DNA from: Alistipes onderdonkii
GTDB taxonomy: Bacteria > Bacteroidota > Bacteroidia > Bacteroidales > Rikenellaceae
Reading direction: 5' to 3'
Length of the DNA stretch: 64,000 nucleotides
NCBI RefSeq assembly: GCF_025145285.1
Contig: NZ_CP102251.1
Location: 2,232,001 to 2,296,000 of the forward strand
Part shown: one piece after another, positions 1 through 9,104 of the stretch
Numbering within the stretch: the stretch's first letter is position 1
How the letters are laid out: each line of letters starts with the position of its first letter
Made by a program: the position numbers and the translations under genes
Notes under the pieces: model-generated
What the model was told of the DNA's origin: nothing
Seen by the model: only the letters and a program-made list of their open reading frames with translations
The model's database searches: none

Positions 1-1152
1 GTGGTTCCATGCATCTACATTTTTGCAAGGCGGTTCGACTACGGAAGCTGGAAGCGTTTTTTCGCCCGCACGGGCATCGCATTGGCGGTTTCTTTGGCCA
101 TAGCGCTGATCAATATGCAAAACTGGCCGTGGATCGACCGCAACGCGCCCAAGCTCGGCAGTCTGGTCATGCCGTGGTCGTATACGGTCAATTCCGTACG
201 CTACTATAATTCCGTAAAGAAGCAGAACCGGAAAGAGATTCCCCTGCCCGACGCGAAGATCGTTTCCGACAGCAAGGATGTATGCGTGCTGATAATAGGA
301 GAATCCGCCAGAAGGGAGAATTTCTCATTATACGGATACGGCAAGCCGACCAATCCGCTTCTGGAGAAAGACAGTGTGACCGCACTGATTGCAGATGCGG
401 CTGCGACCTATACCACGGCAGGCGTGAAGGCCATTCTCGACCATAAGCCGTCCAACAAACTTTACGAAATCCTTCCGAACTATCTCAACCGCAGCGGCGT
501 GGATGTGGTATGGCGCAGCAACAATTGGGGAGAGCCTCCCGTACACATCGACAAATTCTACAAGATAAAGGATATCAAATCATTGCACCCGGAAGCCGAC
601 GACAGGTACGACGGCATTCTGCTCGCAGGCCTCCGCGAAGAGATACTCTCCGGGAGCAAGGACAAGATGCTCGTCGTACTCCATACCAGCACGAGCCACG
701 GCCCCACGTACTATAAGAAATACCCGCCGGAGTTCGAGGTGTTCAGCCCCGTATGCACTACGGTGGAGATGTCCAAAGCGGATCCGAAGGAGCTGATGAA
801 TGCCTACGACAACACCATCGTCTACACGGATTATCTCATTCATTCCGTAATAGAAATTCTTCGCGGGATTCCCCAAAGGCGCAGTTGCGTGATCTTCGTA
901 TCCGACCACGGAGAGTCCCTCGGCGAAGGGAATCTGTATATGCACGGCGTGCCCATACTTGTCGCGCCGAAGGAACAGATCGAGATCCCGTTCATCGTGT
1001 GGACATCGGATGAAGCGCTGGAAATAGATCCGGAGAAAAAGGTCGGGCAGTACCATGTCTTTCACAGCGTCCTGTCGTTCCTCGGGATCGACAGCCCTGT
1101 CTATGACGAATCGTTGGATATTTTCAGGCAGCCCGAAAAAGATAAAAACTAA
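1..1152 (+). CDS. Phosphoethanolamine transferase-like sulfatase-fold protein (5' truncated by window edge)
   Basis: C-terminal part of an EptA/Mcr-type enzyme, which in this family moves phosphoethanolamine from phosphatidylethanolamine onto lipid A at the periplasmic face of the inner membrane. The sequence shows the family hallmarks: GESARRENFSLYGY (metal-binding Glu region), then YTTAGVKAIL where the family has its nucleophilic Thr, then HTSTSHGP and a final SDHGESLGEG with metal-binding Asp/His. Only the last 383 residues are present. The family normally has about 500 or more, with four to five membrane helices first; here only the end of one hydrophobic segment (about residues 24-40) is seen, so the GTG at base 1 is not taken as the start. 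A hairpin terminator follows. The acceptor could be lipid A or another glycolipid. Confidence 0.85.
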   Translation: MVPCIYIFARRFDYGSWKRFFARTGIALAVSLAIALINMQNWPWIDRNAPKLGSLVMPWSYTVNSVRYYNSVKKQNRKEIPLPDAKIVSDSKDVCVLIIGESARRENFSLYGYGKPTNPLLEKDSVTALIADAAATYTTAGVKAILDHKPSNKLYEILPNYLNRSGVDVVWRSNNWGEPPVHIDKFYKIKDIKSLHPEADDRYDGILLAGLREEILSGSKDKMLVVLHTSTSHGPTYYKKYPPEFEVFSPVCTTVEMSKADPKELMNAYDNTIVYTDYLIHSVIEILRGIPQRRSCVIFVSDHGESLGEGNLYMHGVPILVAPKEQIEIPFIVWTSDEALEIDPEKKVGQYHVFHSVLSFLGIDSPVYDESLDIFRQPEKDKN

Positions 1153-1193
1153 AGCGTGGAATCTTTCGTGCGGGCAACCGTCCGACAGAAATC

Positions 1194-1230
1194 GCTCGAT
1201 ATGTGATATTTACATATCGAGCGGTTTTTT
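1194..1230 (+). terminator. Rho-independent terminator after the transferase gene
   Basis: An 11-bp perfect stem (GCTCGATATGT at 1194-1204 with ACATATCGAGC at 1212-1222) is followed by T6 at 1225-1230. It overlaps the last bases of the convergent minus-strand gene by two bases. Confidence 0.8.
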
Positions 1231-1732
1231 AATGTGCCCCGAGCCGGGCGAACAGTTCCAGGTGTGCGTCGACATAGCGGGCGAGCGTTTCGGTCACCTC
1301 CTCTTCCATTTCGCCGAACTCCTCCTCCAGTTCGTCGAACGCTTCGTACTGCTCGTACATGGCCATGAACTCCTCGTCGGTGCGCTCCCTTTCGAGGTCT
1401 TCGCGGTGGGCGTCGTAGATTTTTTTCGCGGCGTATACCAGTTTCGAGAACCGTTCCGCGCCCCACAGGCGCATTACCCTGGCGAACGGGTTGCCGAAGA
1501 TGTAGGCCCCGTAACCGTTCTGGATAAGCTGGCAGAACCCGCCTTCGGTCACTTCGTCGCGGAAGATCCGGTAGGCAAGCAGCGAATGCTGTTCGCCGTT
1601 GAGCCGGGAGATCGTCTCGGCCGTGGGGTCGCCGCCGAGAGCCTCGCGGTATTTGTCGGTAAAGGCCCGGAGGAATGCGTCCATCCCTTCGGCGGCAGCC
1701 GCCTGCAGGGCCGTGTCTGTAATTTCGATCAA
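1229..1732 (-). CDS. DMP19/DUF4375 family protein
   Basis: A 167-residue cytosolic protein without signal peptide or membrane segment. The central stretch, LNGEQHSLLAYRIFRDEV, EGGFCQLIQNGYG and FGNPFARVMRLWG, is the pattern of the DMP19/DUF4375 family, which is widespread in Bacteroidetes. One member (DMP19 of Neisseria) was described as a DNA-mimic protein; whether this one mimics DNA is not known. The C-terminal third is strongly acidic and probably helical (many Glu pairs around residues 125-150), which fits a mimic but does not prove it. It lies 54 bases downstream of the antiporter gene and may be cotranscribed with it. Confidence 0.75.
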   Translation of the reverse strand: MIEITDTALQAAAAEGMDAFLRAFTDKYREALGGDPTAETISRLNGEQHSLLAYRIFRDEVTEGGFCQLIQNGYGAYIFGNPFARVMRLWGAERFSKLVYAAKKIYDAHREDLERERTDEEFMAMYEQYEAFDELEEEFGEMEEEVTETLARYVDAHLELFARLGAH

Positions 1733-1786
1733 AGTCGTCGTCGTTTTTAGTCCGTAGTATTTTCGGGAGCCTCCCCGGAGGGCGTG

Positions 1787-2971
1787 TTATGCTTCCGGTT
1801 CGGGGGTGTAGCTGCGCAGGGCGAGTTTCTTGACCCAGACCACGAAGCCGCCCGTGAGGATGAGGTTCAGCACCAGCGTGAGCACCGAGATGATGAGCGC
1901 CGGGCCGCCGAGGCTGTATCCGAGGGCGATGAAGATTACGCCTGCGCCCACTTCGCCGCGGGTGAACATGCCGATCGAGAGCGCCAGGCGCTCGCTGACC
2001 TTGCGGTCGCGGTAGAAGAAGAGCGGCACAAGCTTGCCCAGGTTCGAAAGCACGGATACCGCCACGACATGCAGGAGGAGGGTGCCCCACGGCATCATGG
2101 GCTGCGATCCCGTGACCGAAGCGGCGGCCGCGGTGTCGGCCGGGGCGCCCGTGACGAGCGGCATGCTGAGGCCTACCAGCAGCATGAAGAGAAACGATAT
2201 GCCGGTGGAGACGCGTTGCTCCGCAGGTGTGTCGATGTGCTTGTGTTTCATGAGCATGCCCACGACGAAAGCCGGGAGCAGCACTTCGATATGGATGCTG
2301 TTTTCGGGGCCGTAGAGCTTCGCCGTGGCGATGTAGACCGCCTGCGTCAGGGCGCAGACCACGACGGCCAGCCCGAGGATGGTTTTCCAGTCCTGCCGTA
2401 CGTTCCACCGCGCCTGCCAGCGCCAGCCGGCGGCCAGCAGCACGACGACGATGGCGATGATGGCGAACATCTGCCATTTGAGGCCGATCATCAGGATTTG
2501 CAGGGGGATCATCAGCAGGATGGTGTCCAGGTCGTCGAAAATCGCCAGCACCTGTATCTTTTTGTATATCCAGCTTTTTTTGAGGCTCAGCGCCGCGAGC
2601 ATCGTGAAGAGGATGCCGGCCGAGGTCGGGGCTGCGAAACGGCTCAGCAGCAGGTTTTCCTTCCAGGCTTCGCCGCTGCCCCACAGCGGGGGCGGCAGCA
2701 GGACGAAAATATAGTAGAGTACGATGAGTATCCAGGGCAGCGCCGCGGTGGCCATGGCGATGAAGTAGTCGGCCGTGTAGGAGCGCCAGCGGGATTTGTC
2801 GATCTCGAATTCGCGCCCCACGTTGATCATGATGAACCCCAGGCAGACGTAAAGCAGGGTGTCGGAGCAGGCTTTGAAGCTTGCGTATCCTGCACCGAGC
2901 GCCCCCGGGAGGAGTTGGGAGATGACGAGTCCCAGCATCAGGAACAAGGAGAAGGAGAGGACTTTTCGCAT
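1787..2971 (-). CDS. Cation:proton antiporter (CPA2/Kef-type membrane domain)
   Basis: A 394-residue integral membrane protein with about a dozen hydrophobic segments and no soluble C-terminal regulatory domain. It is expected to exchange Na+ or K+ for H+ across the inner membrane. The start MRKVLSFSLFLMLGLV at 2971 is preferred over an upstream ATG at 3076. The extra 35 residues from that site are not membrane-like, and a TATCTTTG promoter element lies between the two sites. Segments such as FDDLDTILLMIPLQ (acidic pair in a helix, as in the ion site of this superfamily) and TRGEVGAGVIFIALGYSLGG support the family. The transported ion cannot be read from the sequence. Confidence 0.82.
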   Translation of the reverse strand: MRKVLSFSLFLMLGLVISQLLPGALGAGYASFKACSDTLLYVCLGFIMINVGREFEIDKSRWRSYTADYFIAMATAALPWILIVLYYIFVLLPPPLWGSGEAWKENLLLSRFAAPTSAGILFTMLAALSLKKSWIYKKIQVLAIFDDLDTILLMIPLQILMIGLKWQMFAIIAIVVVLLAAGWRWQARWNVRQDWKTILGLAVVVCALTQAVYIATAKLYGPENSIHIEVLLPAFVVGMLMKHKHIDTPAEQRVSTGISFLFMLLVGLSMPLVTGAPADTAAAASVTGSQPMMPWGTLLLHVVAVSVLSNLGKLVPLFFYRDRKVSERLALSIGMFTRGEVGAGVIFIALGYSLGGPALIISVLTLVLNLILTGGFVVWVKKLALRSYTPEPEA

Positions 2972-3013
2972 TAATTGATAGTTGTTTAGGGGTATATGGG
3001 GTGCATTCGGGGG

Positions 3014-3044
3014 CAAAGATAATAATTTATGGGATTCCCCCGAA
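3014..3044 (-). promoter_or_regulatory. Bacteroidetes-type promoter for the antiporter gene
   Basis: On the minus strand a perfect -7 box TATCTTTG (3014-3021) has an imperfect -33 box TTCG (3041-3044) 19 bp upstream. The start codon is 43 bases downstream. Confidence 0.6.
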
Positions 3045-3105
3045 ACCCGAGGCACCGTTCGTGAAAAAAATAACAATTAGGAAACCTCAATTCACAATTA
3101 TTTTG

Positions 3106-3113
3106 TACCTTTG
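3106..3113 (+). promoter_or_regulatory. -7 promoter box of eno
   Basis: TACCTTTG matches the Bacteroidetes -7 consensus TAnnTTTG, 54 bases before the eno start codon. No clear TTTG is seen at -33. Confidence 0.55.
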
Positions 3114-3167
3114 CGGTGCAAAAAAGGAAGTCATTATTTCAAACCATAAATTCAAACGTTTACAACT

Positions 3168-4469
3168 ATGCAGATTGTAGAGATTCACGCAAGGGAAATC
3201 CTCGACTCGCGAGGCAATCCGACCATCGAGGTCGAAGTTCGCACCGTTTCGGGTGCATTCGGACGCGCAGCCGTTCCGAGCGGCGCATCGACGGGCGAGC
3301 ACGAAGCGCTCGAGCTCCGCGACGGCGACAAGGGCCGTTACCTGGGCAAGGGCGTACTGAACGCCGTCAAGAATGTCAACGAGGTGATCGCCCCGGCCAT
3401 CATCGGCATGAACGTTGCCGACCAGGTGGGTATCGACAAGGCCATGATCGCGCTCGACGGTACGCCTACCAAGTCGAAGCTCGGCGCAAACGCCATCCTC
3501 GGCGTGTCGCTGGCCGTTGCACGTGCCGCTGCCGACTATTTCGGCATGCCGCTCTACCGCTATATCGGCGGCGCGAACGCCAAGACGCTGCCCGTCCCGA
3601 TGATGAACATCATCAACGGCGGTTCGCACTCGGACGCCCCGATCGCATTCCAGGAGTTCATGATCCGTCCCGTGGGTGCCCCCACGTTCAAGGAGGCTAT
3701 CCGCATGGGCGCCGAGGTATTCCACAACCTGAAGAAGGTGCTCCACAAGCGCAACCTTTCGACGGCGGTCGGTGACGAGGGCGGTTTCGCTCCCGCGCTG
3801 AACGGTACGGAGGACGCTATCGAGTCGATCCTCGAGGCAATCAAGATGGCCGGTTACAAGCCCGGCCGCAAATGCGAAGGCGGTGACGTGTCGATCGGCA
3901 TAGACTGCGCTTCGTCGGAGTTCTACGCCGACGGCGTGTACGACTACACCAAGTTCGAAGGCGAGAAGGGTGCCAAGCGCAGCTCGAAGGAGCAGGTAGA
4001 GTACCTCAAGTCGCTCGTAGCGAAATACCCCATCGACTCGATCGAGGACGGTATGTCGGAGAACGACTGGGAAGGCTGGCAGCTGCTGACCGCCGAGATC
4101 GGCGACAAATGCCAGCTCGTGGGCGACGACCTGTTCGTGACCAACGTAGATTTCCTGAAGAAGGGTATCGAGACCGGCTGCGCCAACTCGATCCTGATCA
4201 AGGTAAACCAGATCGGTACGCTGACCGAGACGCTCGACGCCATCGAGATGGCCCACCGTGCAGGTTACACGTCGGTTACGTCGCACCGTTCGGGCGAGAC
4301 CGAGGATTCGACGATCGCAGACATCGCCGTGGCAACCAACTCGGGTCAGATCAAGACCGGTTCGGCATCGCGTTCGGATCGTATGGCCAAGTACAACCAG
4401 CTGCTGCGCATCGAGGAGGAGCTCGGTGACGAGGCGATCTACGGTTACACGAAGGTCTACCGCAAGTAA
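3168..4469 (+). CDS. eno: Enolase (phosphopyruvate hydratase)
   Basis: Converts 2-phosphoglycerate to phosphoenolpyruvate in glycolysis; cytosolic and Mg-dependent. The 433-residue length is typical. Visible family motifs are the flexible substrate loop SGASTGEHEALELRDGD near the N terminus, VGDEGGFAP, the Mg ligand region SIEDGMSENDWEGW, GDDLFVTN, the catalytic Lys in ILIKVNQIGTLTET, and the C-terminal signature SHRSGETEDSTIADIAVA. It is monocistronic: its own -7 box lies upstream and a strong terminator downstream. Confidence 0.98.
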   Translation: MQIVEIHAREILDSRGNPTIEVEVRTVSGAFGRAAVPSGASTGEHEALELRDGDKGRYLGKGVLNAVKNVNEVIAPAIIGMNVADQVGIDKAMIALDGTPTKSKLGANAILGVSLAVARAAADYFGMPLYRYIGGANAKTLPVPMMNIINGGSHSDAPIAFQEFMIRPVGAPTFKEAIRMGAEVFHNLKKVLHKRNLSTAVGDEGGFAPALNGTEDAIESILEAIKMAGYKPGRKCEGGDVSIGIDCASSEFYADGVYDYTKFEGEKGAKRSSKEQVEYLKSLVAKYPIDSIEDGMSENDWEGWQLLTAEIGDKCQLVGDDLFVTNVDFLKKGIETGCANSILIKVNQIGTLTETLDAIEMAHRAGYTSVTSHRSGETEDSTIADIAVATNSGQIKTGSASRSDRMAKYNQLLRIEEELGDEAIYGYTKVYRK

Positions 4470-4504
4470 TTTGCGACGGGCGGCCGCTCGTGCCGCATGA
4501 TTTT

Positions 4505-4537
4505 CCCCGGGTGGCATCGCCGCCCGGGGATTTTTTT
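4505..4537 (+). terminator. eno terminator
   Basis: An 11-bp GC-rich stem (4505-4515 with 4519-4529, one G-U pair) with a 3-base loop, followed by T7 at 4531-4537. Confidence 0.85.
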
Positions 4538-4606
4538 GCCCCGGCAGGGCAGCCCTCGGGGGCGGGGACGGGGGATTCCGCCGCCGTTTTGCAGGGCCGG
4601 AAACGG

Positions 4607-4643
4607 GCGAAGCCTGTGTCGCAAGGTGCGGCACAGGCTTCGC
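4607..4643 (-). terminator. Probable 3' hairpin of the PUL 1 operon
   Basis: A perfect 12-bp inverted repeat (GCGAAGCCTGTG, 4607-4618, with CACAGGCTTCGC, 4632-4643) lies 31 bases beyond the last PUL 1 gene. The T-run on the minus strand is weak (TTT), so it may act as an RNA 3'-end stabiliser as much as a terminator. Confidence 0.5.
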
Positions 4644-4674
4644 GTCCCTTCGGGCGGTATCCCGGTGCGGGCGG

Positions 4675-5661
4675 TTATTCGTCGGACTGTTCGACGAAGA
4701 ACTCCTGCCCGCCGTTTTCATCGTCCTTGACGACGATGCTGCCGTCGGCATTGATGAAATAGAAGTAGAGTTCTTCGATCACGGCGTCGGACGGAAGGCC
4801 GAAGAAATCCTTCGGGTAGAGGTATTTCTCGAAACGGGAGCTGATCAGTTCCATGCGGTTGCGCGGGACTGCGGCCGAGACCTCGGCTTTCTGCCCGCCG
4901 TCATGGATTGCCGTGCCGCAGAGATATACCTCCCCGGCGTCTTTTAGTGCCGTGCCTCCGTGCGAGAAGGTGATGCCGAAGACGTCGCCGTAGCGGAATA
5001 CCGAGGGCGTGGTGGTAAACACCTGGTTGTAGGTTTCGATGGGCTTGAATGCCTCGGCGAAACGCTGTTCGTCGCGTTTGAGGCCGAACGTGTCGTAGCA
5101 ATACGAGTAACCCAGTTCGCAGGTCAGGGGAACGGCGCCGGTCTTCATTTTGATCCTGACGTCGGCATGTACGTCGGCGGTCTCGACCTCCTGTCCGTCC
5201 ACTTCGATCTTGTCGTCGAATATGAAGGTGGTCGACGAACGCCATACGACCCACTCCATTGCCGTTTGGGGGTCGTTGCCGCCGCGGCCGATGACGCTCA
5301 TGAAGGAGTCCGCCCACGAAAGACCGTTCTTGGGGTCTTTCTCCTCTGCGGGCATCAGGGTGAGTTGTTCGTTCACGACTTCGGGCTGGTGCTGGATCGC
5401 GTTGTAGTCCTTGGTGGTCAAATAGAGCGTGGCATTGTCGCGGAGGTTCCATGCCTTGGGGGCCAATACGGCGAATACGACCTTTCCCGAGCCGTCTTCG
5501 CCCGGCGAGACCCGGAGCTGGGCCGTCACTTCGATTTCCGAGTCGGTCAGGGCCCGGCCCGGCTGGATGATGCCGTCGAATTCGAGGCAGGCGACTACGA
5601 GCAGCGGCAGCGCGGCGATGCACGCCGCGGAGAGTATTTTATGTTTGTTGAGTTTTTTCAT
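4675..5661 (-). CDS. PUL 1 surface lipoprotein (DUF4961-like)
   Basis: A 328-residue lipoprotein and the last gene of the PUL 1 operon. The signal peptide ends at LLVVAC (lipobox Cys near residue 25), followed by a mature start rich in acidic residues (LEFDGIIQPG), which suits surface export in Bacteroidetes. The rest is predicted beta-rich with no catalytic motif I recognise; two Cys about residues 178-190 (LTCELGYSYCYD) could form a disulfide. The beginning (CLEFDG, IIQP, LTDSEIEVTAQL) resembles DUF4961 proteins encoded beside SusC/SusD genes, an assignment from memory. A glycan-binding or accessory role is inferred from position only. Confidence 0.72.
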   Translation of the reverse strand: MKKLNKHKILSAACIAALPLLVVACLEFDGIIQPGRALTDSEIEVTAQLRVSPGEDGSGKVVFAVLAPKAWNLRDNATLYLTTKDYNAIQHQPEVVNEQLTLMPAEEKDPKNGLSWADSFMSVIGRGGNDPQTAMEWVVWRSSTTFIFDDKIEVDGQEVETADVHADVRIKMKTGAVPLTCELGYSYCYDTFGLKRDEQRFAEAFKPIETYNQVFTTTPSVFRYGDVFGITFSHGGTALKDAGEVYLCGTAIHDGGQKAEVSAAVPRNRMELISSRFEKYLYPKDFFGLPSDAVIEELYFYFINADGSIVVKDDENGGQEFFVEQSDE

Positions 5662-5673
5662 GGTCGGGGAATT

Positions 5674-6168
5674 TTAGAGGCTCTTGAATTTGTATTTGTA
5701 TGTCAGGAGTTTGCTGTCCAGTTGGAACTGGGTCGTAAAGCCGTCCGCGTCGAAGGTGGCGATGACCGTGTCCGAACCTTTGACCCGCAGCACGTTGGGG
5801 ATGACGTTGCTGTCCAGCACACACTGGATGGGGCCTTCGGACAGCGCTTCGGGGAACGGTACGAAAGGGATGTCGCCGTTGTCGAACGTGACGGTGGTTG
5901 CGAGCGGCGACACGTTGAGCGTCATGCGCAGCGAAGGGAAATAGTCCAGTTTGCCGTAGATGTCGGTGCCGTTCGGATTCTCGGGCGCGCACAGCAGCAC
6001 CTTGTCGAGCCGGTAGGCGACGGTGTAGGTGTCGGGGTCGTCTCCTTCGGGCGGCGTGTTGTCGTCCGGCTTTTCGACCGGGATGTAGGGGAGGGTTGTC
6101 TCTTCGTCGCATCCGGAGAATGCGCACACGAAGAGCGCGGCGGTAAGGATGATTGCGTATTTTTTCAT
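5674..6168 (-). CDS. PUL 1 small surface lipoprotein, unknown family
   Basis: A 164-residue lipoprotein with signal peptide ending at CAFSGC and a mature N terminus rich in Asp/Glu and Pro (DEETTLPYIPVEKPDDN), typical of a flexible tether before a single beta-sandwich. No catalytic motif is seen. It lies 12 bases upstream of the next lipoprotein gene and about 190 bases downstream of the GH78 gene, so the two small lipoproteins form the tail of the operon. A SusE/SusF-like glycan-binding job is plausible by position but not shown. Confidence 0.65.
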   Translation of the reverse strand: MKKYAIILTAALFVCAFSGCDEETTLPYIPVEKPDDNTPPEGDDPDTYTVAYRLDKVLLCAPENPNGTDIYGKLDYFPSLRMTLNVSPLATTVTFDNGDIPFVPFPEALSEGPIQCVLDSNVIPNVLRVKGSDTVIATFDADGFTTQFQLDSKLLTYKYKFKSL

Positions 6169-6360
6169 AAAATGATGGGTTTATTAGCTGTTCGGTTGAA
6201 TCGGATGTTTCGGGTCGGCGGGCCGATCCGGTGTGCAACGGGGGAATTCCGGTGTCTGTTCATTGCGTCATAGGCAAAAGCGGTTTTTAGGGTTCGTTTA
6301 TGGGTCGGTGGCGGTTTTTCGTATCGTCGGCTGGTTTTCGTCCGTACGTGTTTTTTTCGG

Positions 6361-9078
6361 TCATCGCCCTTCGTTTTGCGGGGCGAGGTCGAAGACCAGC
6401 CGGTGGCGGCCGCTTGCGATCTTCGTCCCGGGCGATTGCGGGGCCAGCCTGCGGCCGTCGAGCCGCCCCCGGCAGGCGCCGGCGGGTGTGATCGCCGTGG
6501 CCGTGACGCCCGGGGGCAGGGTGACGTCGATCCGGAGTTCGCCGTCCGCGATCTCCCAGCCCAGGTCGATCCGGCCATAGGGGGTTTCCTTGCCGATCCG
6601 GCACCACTCAACCCCTTCGGGAATCTGGGGGTCGATGAATACATGCTCGTAGCCGGGGTGGCTGCTGTCCGTGCGCAGGCCGCCGAGGGCCTGGTAGAAC
6701 CACGTGCCGATGCCGTTGTAGCAGTTGTGCACGCGACTGCGTTCGCCGCTCCAATACTCCCAGGTGGCCGTCGCACCGTGGTCGATCATATGCAGGTAGC
6801 CCGGGTAGCCGCGCTGCTTGAGCATCCGGTAGATGAATTCGGGGTTGTGCGATCTGACCGCCCAGCGGGTGATGACCGGTACGCCGACCAGTCCGCCGCC
6901 GATATGATCCTTCATCACGTCGTGCGTCGATCGGAAAAGCCGTTGTTCCACGCCGGCGCGGAGCGAATCGGGCGTGGCGCCCACCAGCATCGGGTAGGTC
7001 ATGTCGAGCTGCGAGCCGGTGGCGTAAGTTTGCGTCGCCGGGTCGTAGAACCGGGCGTGGATCGTGCGGTTGAGCGCCTCGCGCCGCGCTTCGAATGCGG
7101 CCGCCTCGTCGTCGTGCCCCGTGAGCCGGGCCATCTGTGCCATCCTGGCGTAGCAGTCGCTGACAAAGCAGTTGTTTACCAGCGACACCGAAGCCTCGCT
7201 GCCTGTGTCGACCCCGTGCGGGGCGAGCCAGTCGCCGAGGAACCACTCCCGGTAAGGCGTGTCGGGCCAGCGGGTCAGCAAGCCGTCTTTCATGTACCGT
7301 TCGACATAGCCCATCCATTCCCGCATGGCAGGGTAGTGGCGGTCGACCAGCGTCCGGTCGCCGTAGTTGAGCCACGTTTGCCAGGGGGCCATGACGATGA
7401 ACCCGCACCAGTAGGGGCCGCCGCCTCCCGCACCGGCGTTGGGGGCTACGTGCGGCAGGCTGCCCCCGGGGCGCATGGCGTCGTCCCATGCCTGCACCCA
7501 GTTGCGGTAGAGCGGGGCCGCACCGCAGAGGGTTTGCAGGATCTCGGTGGAAGAGTTACCGTCGCCGCCGTATCCGGCGCGTTCGAGGTGGGGGCAGTCG
7601 ACCATGTACCCGTTGTAGGCCAGGCAGCGCAGCGTGTGCGCGATCATGTCGTGGATGGCGTTCAGGTCGCTATCCGACGAAGTGAACGTCGCTTCGGGCC
7701 GGTAGTCGGTGTGGATGGCGAGCGCCCGGAAATCCTCCCGGCGGGGCCTCTGCGCCAGTCCGCGCACCTCGGCGTAACGGAAAGCATGGTGGTTGAACTT
7801 GTTGCAGAACCGCTCCCGGCCGTCGCCGCGGGCGATGTAGGTGTCGCGCTGCCGCTGGTCGATGAGGTTGCCGTCGCCGTCCGTCTCGTCGCTGTATTCG
7901 ATCTCGACGCGCGCCCCGTCCGGAAGTCCCGAGAAATGAGCCTCCAGCCAGCCGGTGACGACCTTGCCGAAGTCGATCCGCCATACGCCGGGTGCCGCCT
8001 CGTCCAGCACGCGGGCGGTCAGCCGCTCCTGGATGCGGTCGGGCTCGACCATTTGCGGCGTCGCCCGGTGCCCGGGCTTCCGGGCCGTGATTACCGGCTG
8101 CCATGCCAGCGCGTCCAGGTCGGAGGGGGACATCGAGCGCGGGTTGCGCCGGGCGTCGATCTCTTCGCCTCCGAAGTCGAGGGCGTTCCACGACCCCGTG
8201 TCGCGGTAGCCGCTCAGCGCGGCACGCCATGCGGTGTCCGTGCGGCAGACGGTCTGCCAGGTGTTTGCGGTGCCTATGTCCAGTTGTGCCCGCACAAGCG
8301 GTTCGGTGTAGGGTTCGTCGGGCTGCCAGCGTCCGAACGTGCCGCGCTTGTACCAACCCTGCCCGAGCCAGATCACCAGCTCGTTGTCGCCTTCGAGCAG
8401 GTAGGGACGGACATCGTAGGTCACCCACAGCGAGCGTTTGTCGAGCTGCGAGAGGGCGGGGGCGAGGCAGGCGTCGCCGACTTTGCGGCCGTTGACCCAT
8501 ATTTCGTGGTATCCCAGCGAATTGACGTGCAGCAACGCTTCGTCTCCGCATGCCGGGAGGGTGAATGCCCGGCGCAGGAGCACGGCCGTGGCGCCCGATT
8601 CCGCGCAGCCGATGAATTCACCCGAGACGGATGCCGGGTCGGTCAGGCCGATGCCGAAGCGGGCGACGGGGGAGACGGCTTTCCGGTTGCCCTTTTCGGT
8701 GCGGGCGGTGACGCGCCACCAGCATTGCGTCCGGGCCGTCAGCGGAAGCCCCTCGTAGGCGACTCCCACCGAACGCTTCGACCGTACCCAGCCCGAGTCC
8801 CACAAGTCGGCGTCCCCGGCCAGCAGCCGCAGGCTGTCCGAGGCAACCTCGATCCGGTAGCTGCGCTGGGCATCGTCCTGGCGCCCGGAGCGGAGCTGCC
8901 ACCCGAAGCGGGGTGTCGCCGTGTCGATGGCGAGCGGATCGGTCAGCCCTTCGCAGGTCAGCCGCCGCAGGCAGGGCTTTGCGCCGTGCCCGGCATTGCC
9001 GGCCGGACCGGCCGCCAGGAGGCAGGTGCCGGAAAGGAGCCCGGGCAGCAGGAGCAGGTATAGCAGGGTTCTTTTCAT
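6361..9078 (-). CDS. Alpha-L-rhamnosidase, glycoside hydrolase family 78
   Basis: A 905-residue exported enzyme expected to release alpha-linked L-rhamnose from glycan or glycoside ends in the periplasm or at the surface. The signal peptide is MKRTLLYLLLLPGLLSGTCLLAA. Domain order follows GH78: N-terminal Fn3-like domain (about 35-145), beta-sandwich with VNSLGYHEIWVNGRKVGD (about 150-300), second sandwich (about 340-460), (alpha/alpha)6 barrel (about 465-810) and a C-terminal beta domain. The catalytic region at 494-506 reads DCPHLERAGYGGD. The usual family motif is DCPQRDERLGWTGD, so this copy is one residue shorter and has Tyr for Trp. A second conserved site, GATATWEYWSG, carries another Glu. 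It lies 26 bases after the GH2 gene. Confidence 0.92.
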   Translation of the reverse strand: MKRTLLYLLLLPGLLSGTCLLAAGPAGNAGHGAKPCLRRLTCEGLTDPLAIDTATPRFGWQLRSGRQDDAQRSYRIEVASDSLRLLAGDADLWDSGWVRSKRSVGVAYEGLPLTARTQCWWRVTARTEKGNRKAVSPVARFGIGLTDPASVSGEFIGCAESGATAVLLRRAFTLPACGDEALLHVNSLGYHEIWVNGRKVGDACLAPALSQLDKRSLWVTYDVRPYLLEGDNELVIWLGQGWYKRGTFGRWQPDEPYTEPLVRAQLDIGTANTWQTVCRTDTAWRAALSGYRDTGSWNALDFGGEEIDARRNPRSMSPSDLDALAWQPVITARKPGHRATPQMVEPDRIQERLTARVLDEAAPGVWRIDFGKVVTGWLEAHFSGLPDGARVEIEYSDETDGDGNLIDQRQRDTYIARGDGRERFCNKFNHHAFRYAEVRGLAQRPRREDFRALAIHTDYRPEATFTSSDSDLNAIHDMIAHTLRCLAYNGYMVDCPHLERAGYGGDGNSSTEILQTLCGAAPLYRNWVQAWDDAMRPGGSLPHVAPNAGAGGGGPYWCGFIVMAPWQTWLNYGDRTLVDRHYPAMREWMGYVERYMKDGLLTRWPDTPYREWFLGDWLAPHGVDTGSEASVSLVNNCFVSDCYARMAQMARLTGHDDEAAAFEARREALNRTIHARFYDPATQTYATGSQLDMTYPMLVGATPDSLRAGVEQRLFRSTHDVMKDHIGGGLVGVPVITRWAVRSHNPEFIYRMLKQRGYPGYLHMIDHGATATWEYWSGERSRVHNCYNGIGTWFYQALGGLRTDSSHPGYEHVFIDPQIPEGVEWCRIGKETPYGRIDLGWEIADGELRIDVTLPPGVTATAITPAGACRGRLDGRRLAPQSPGTKIASGRHRLVFDLAPQNEGR

Positions 9079-9104
9079 GGGTTCGAAATTTTGCGCTGTC
9101 GTTT

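Noticed and set aside
2972..3076. Upstream start for the antiporter
   Set aside because: The extra 35 residues are not membrane-like and the promoter -7 box lies inside them.
3087..4751. A 554-codon minus-strand open frame over eno
   Set aside because: It is the mirror of the GC-rich enolase gene, with no family motif and no start signal; eno is certain on the other strand.
6376..9063. Long plus-strand open frame opposite the GH78 gene
   Set aside because: It is antisense to a recognised enzyme, repetitive in Val/Gly/Arg and without motifs; long antisense frames are common at this GC content.
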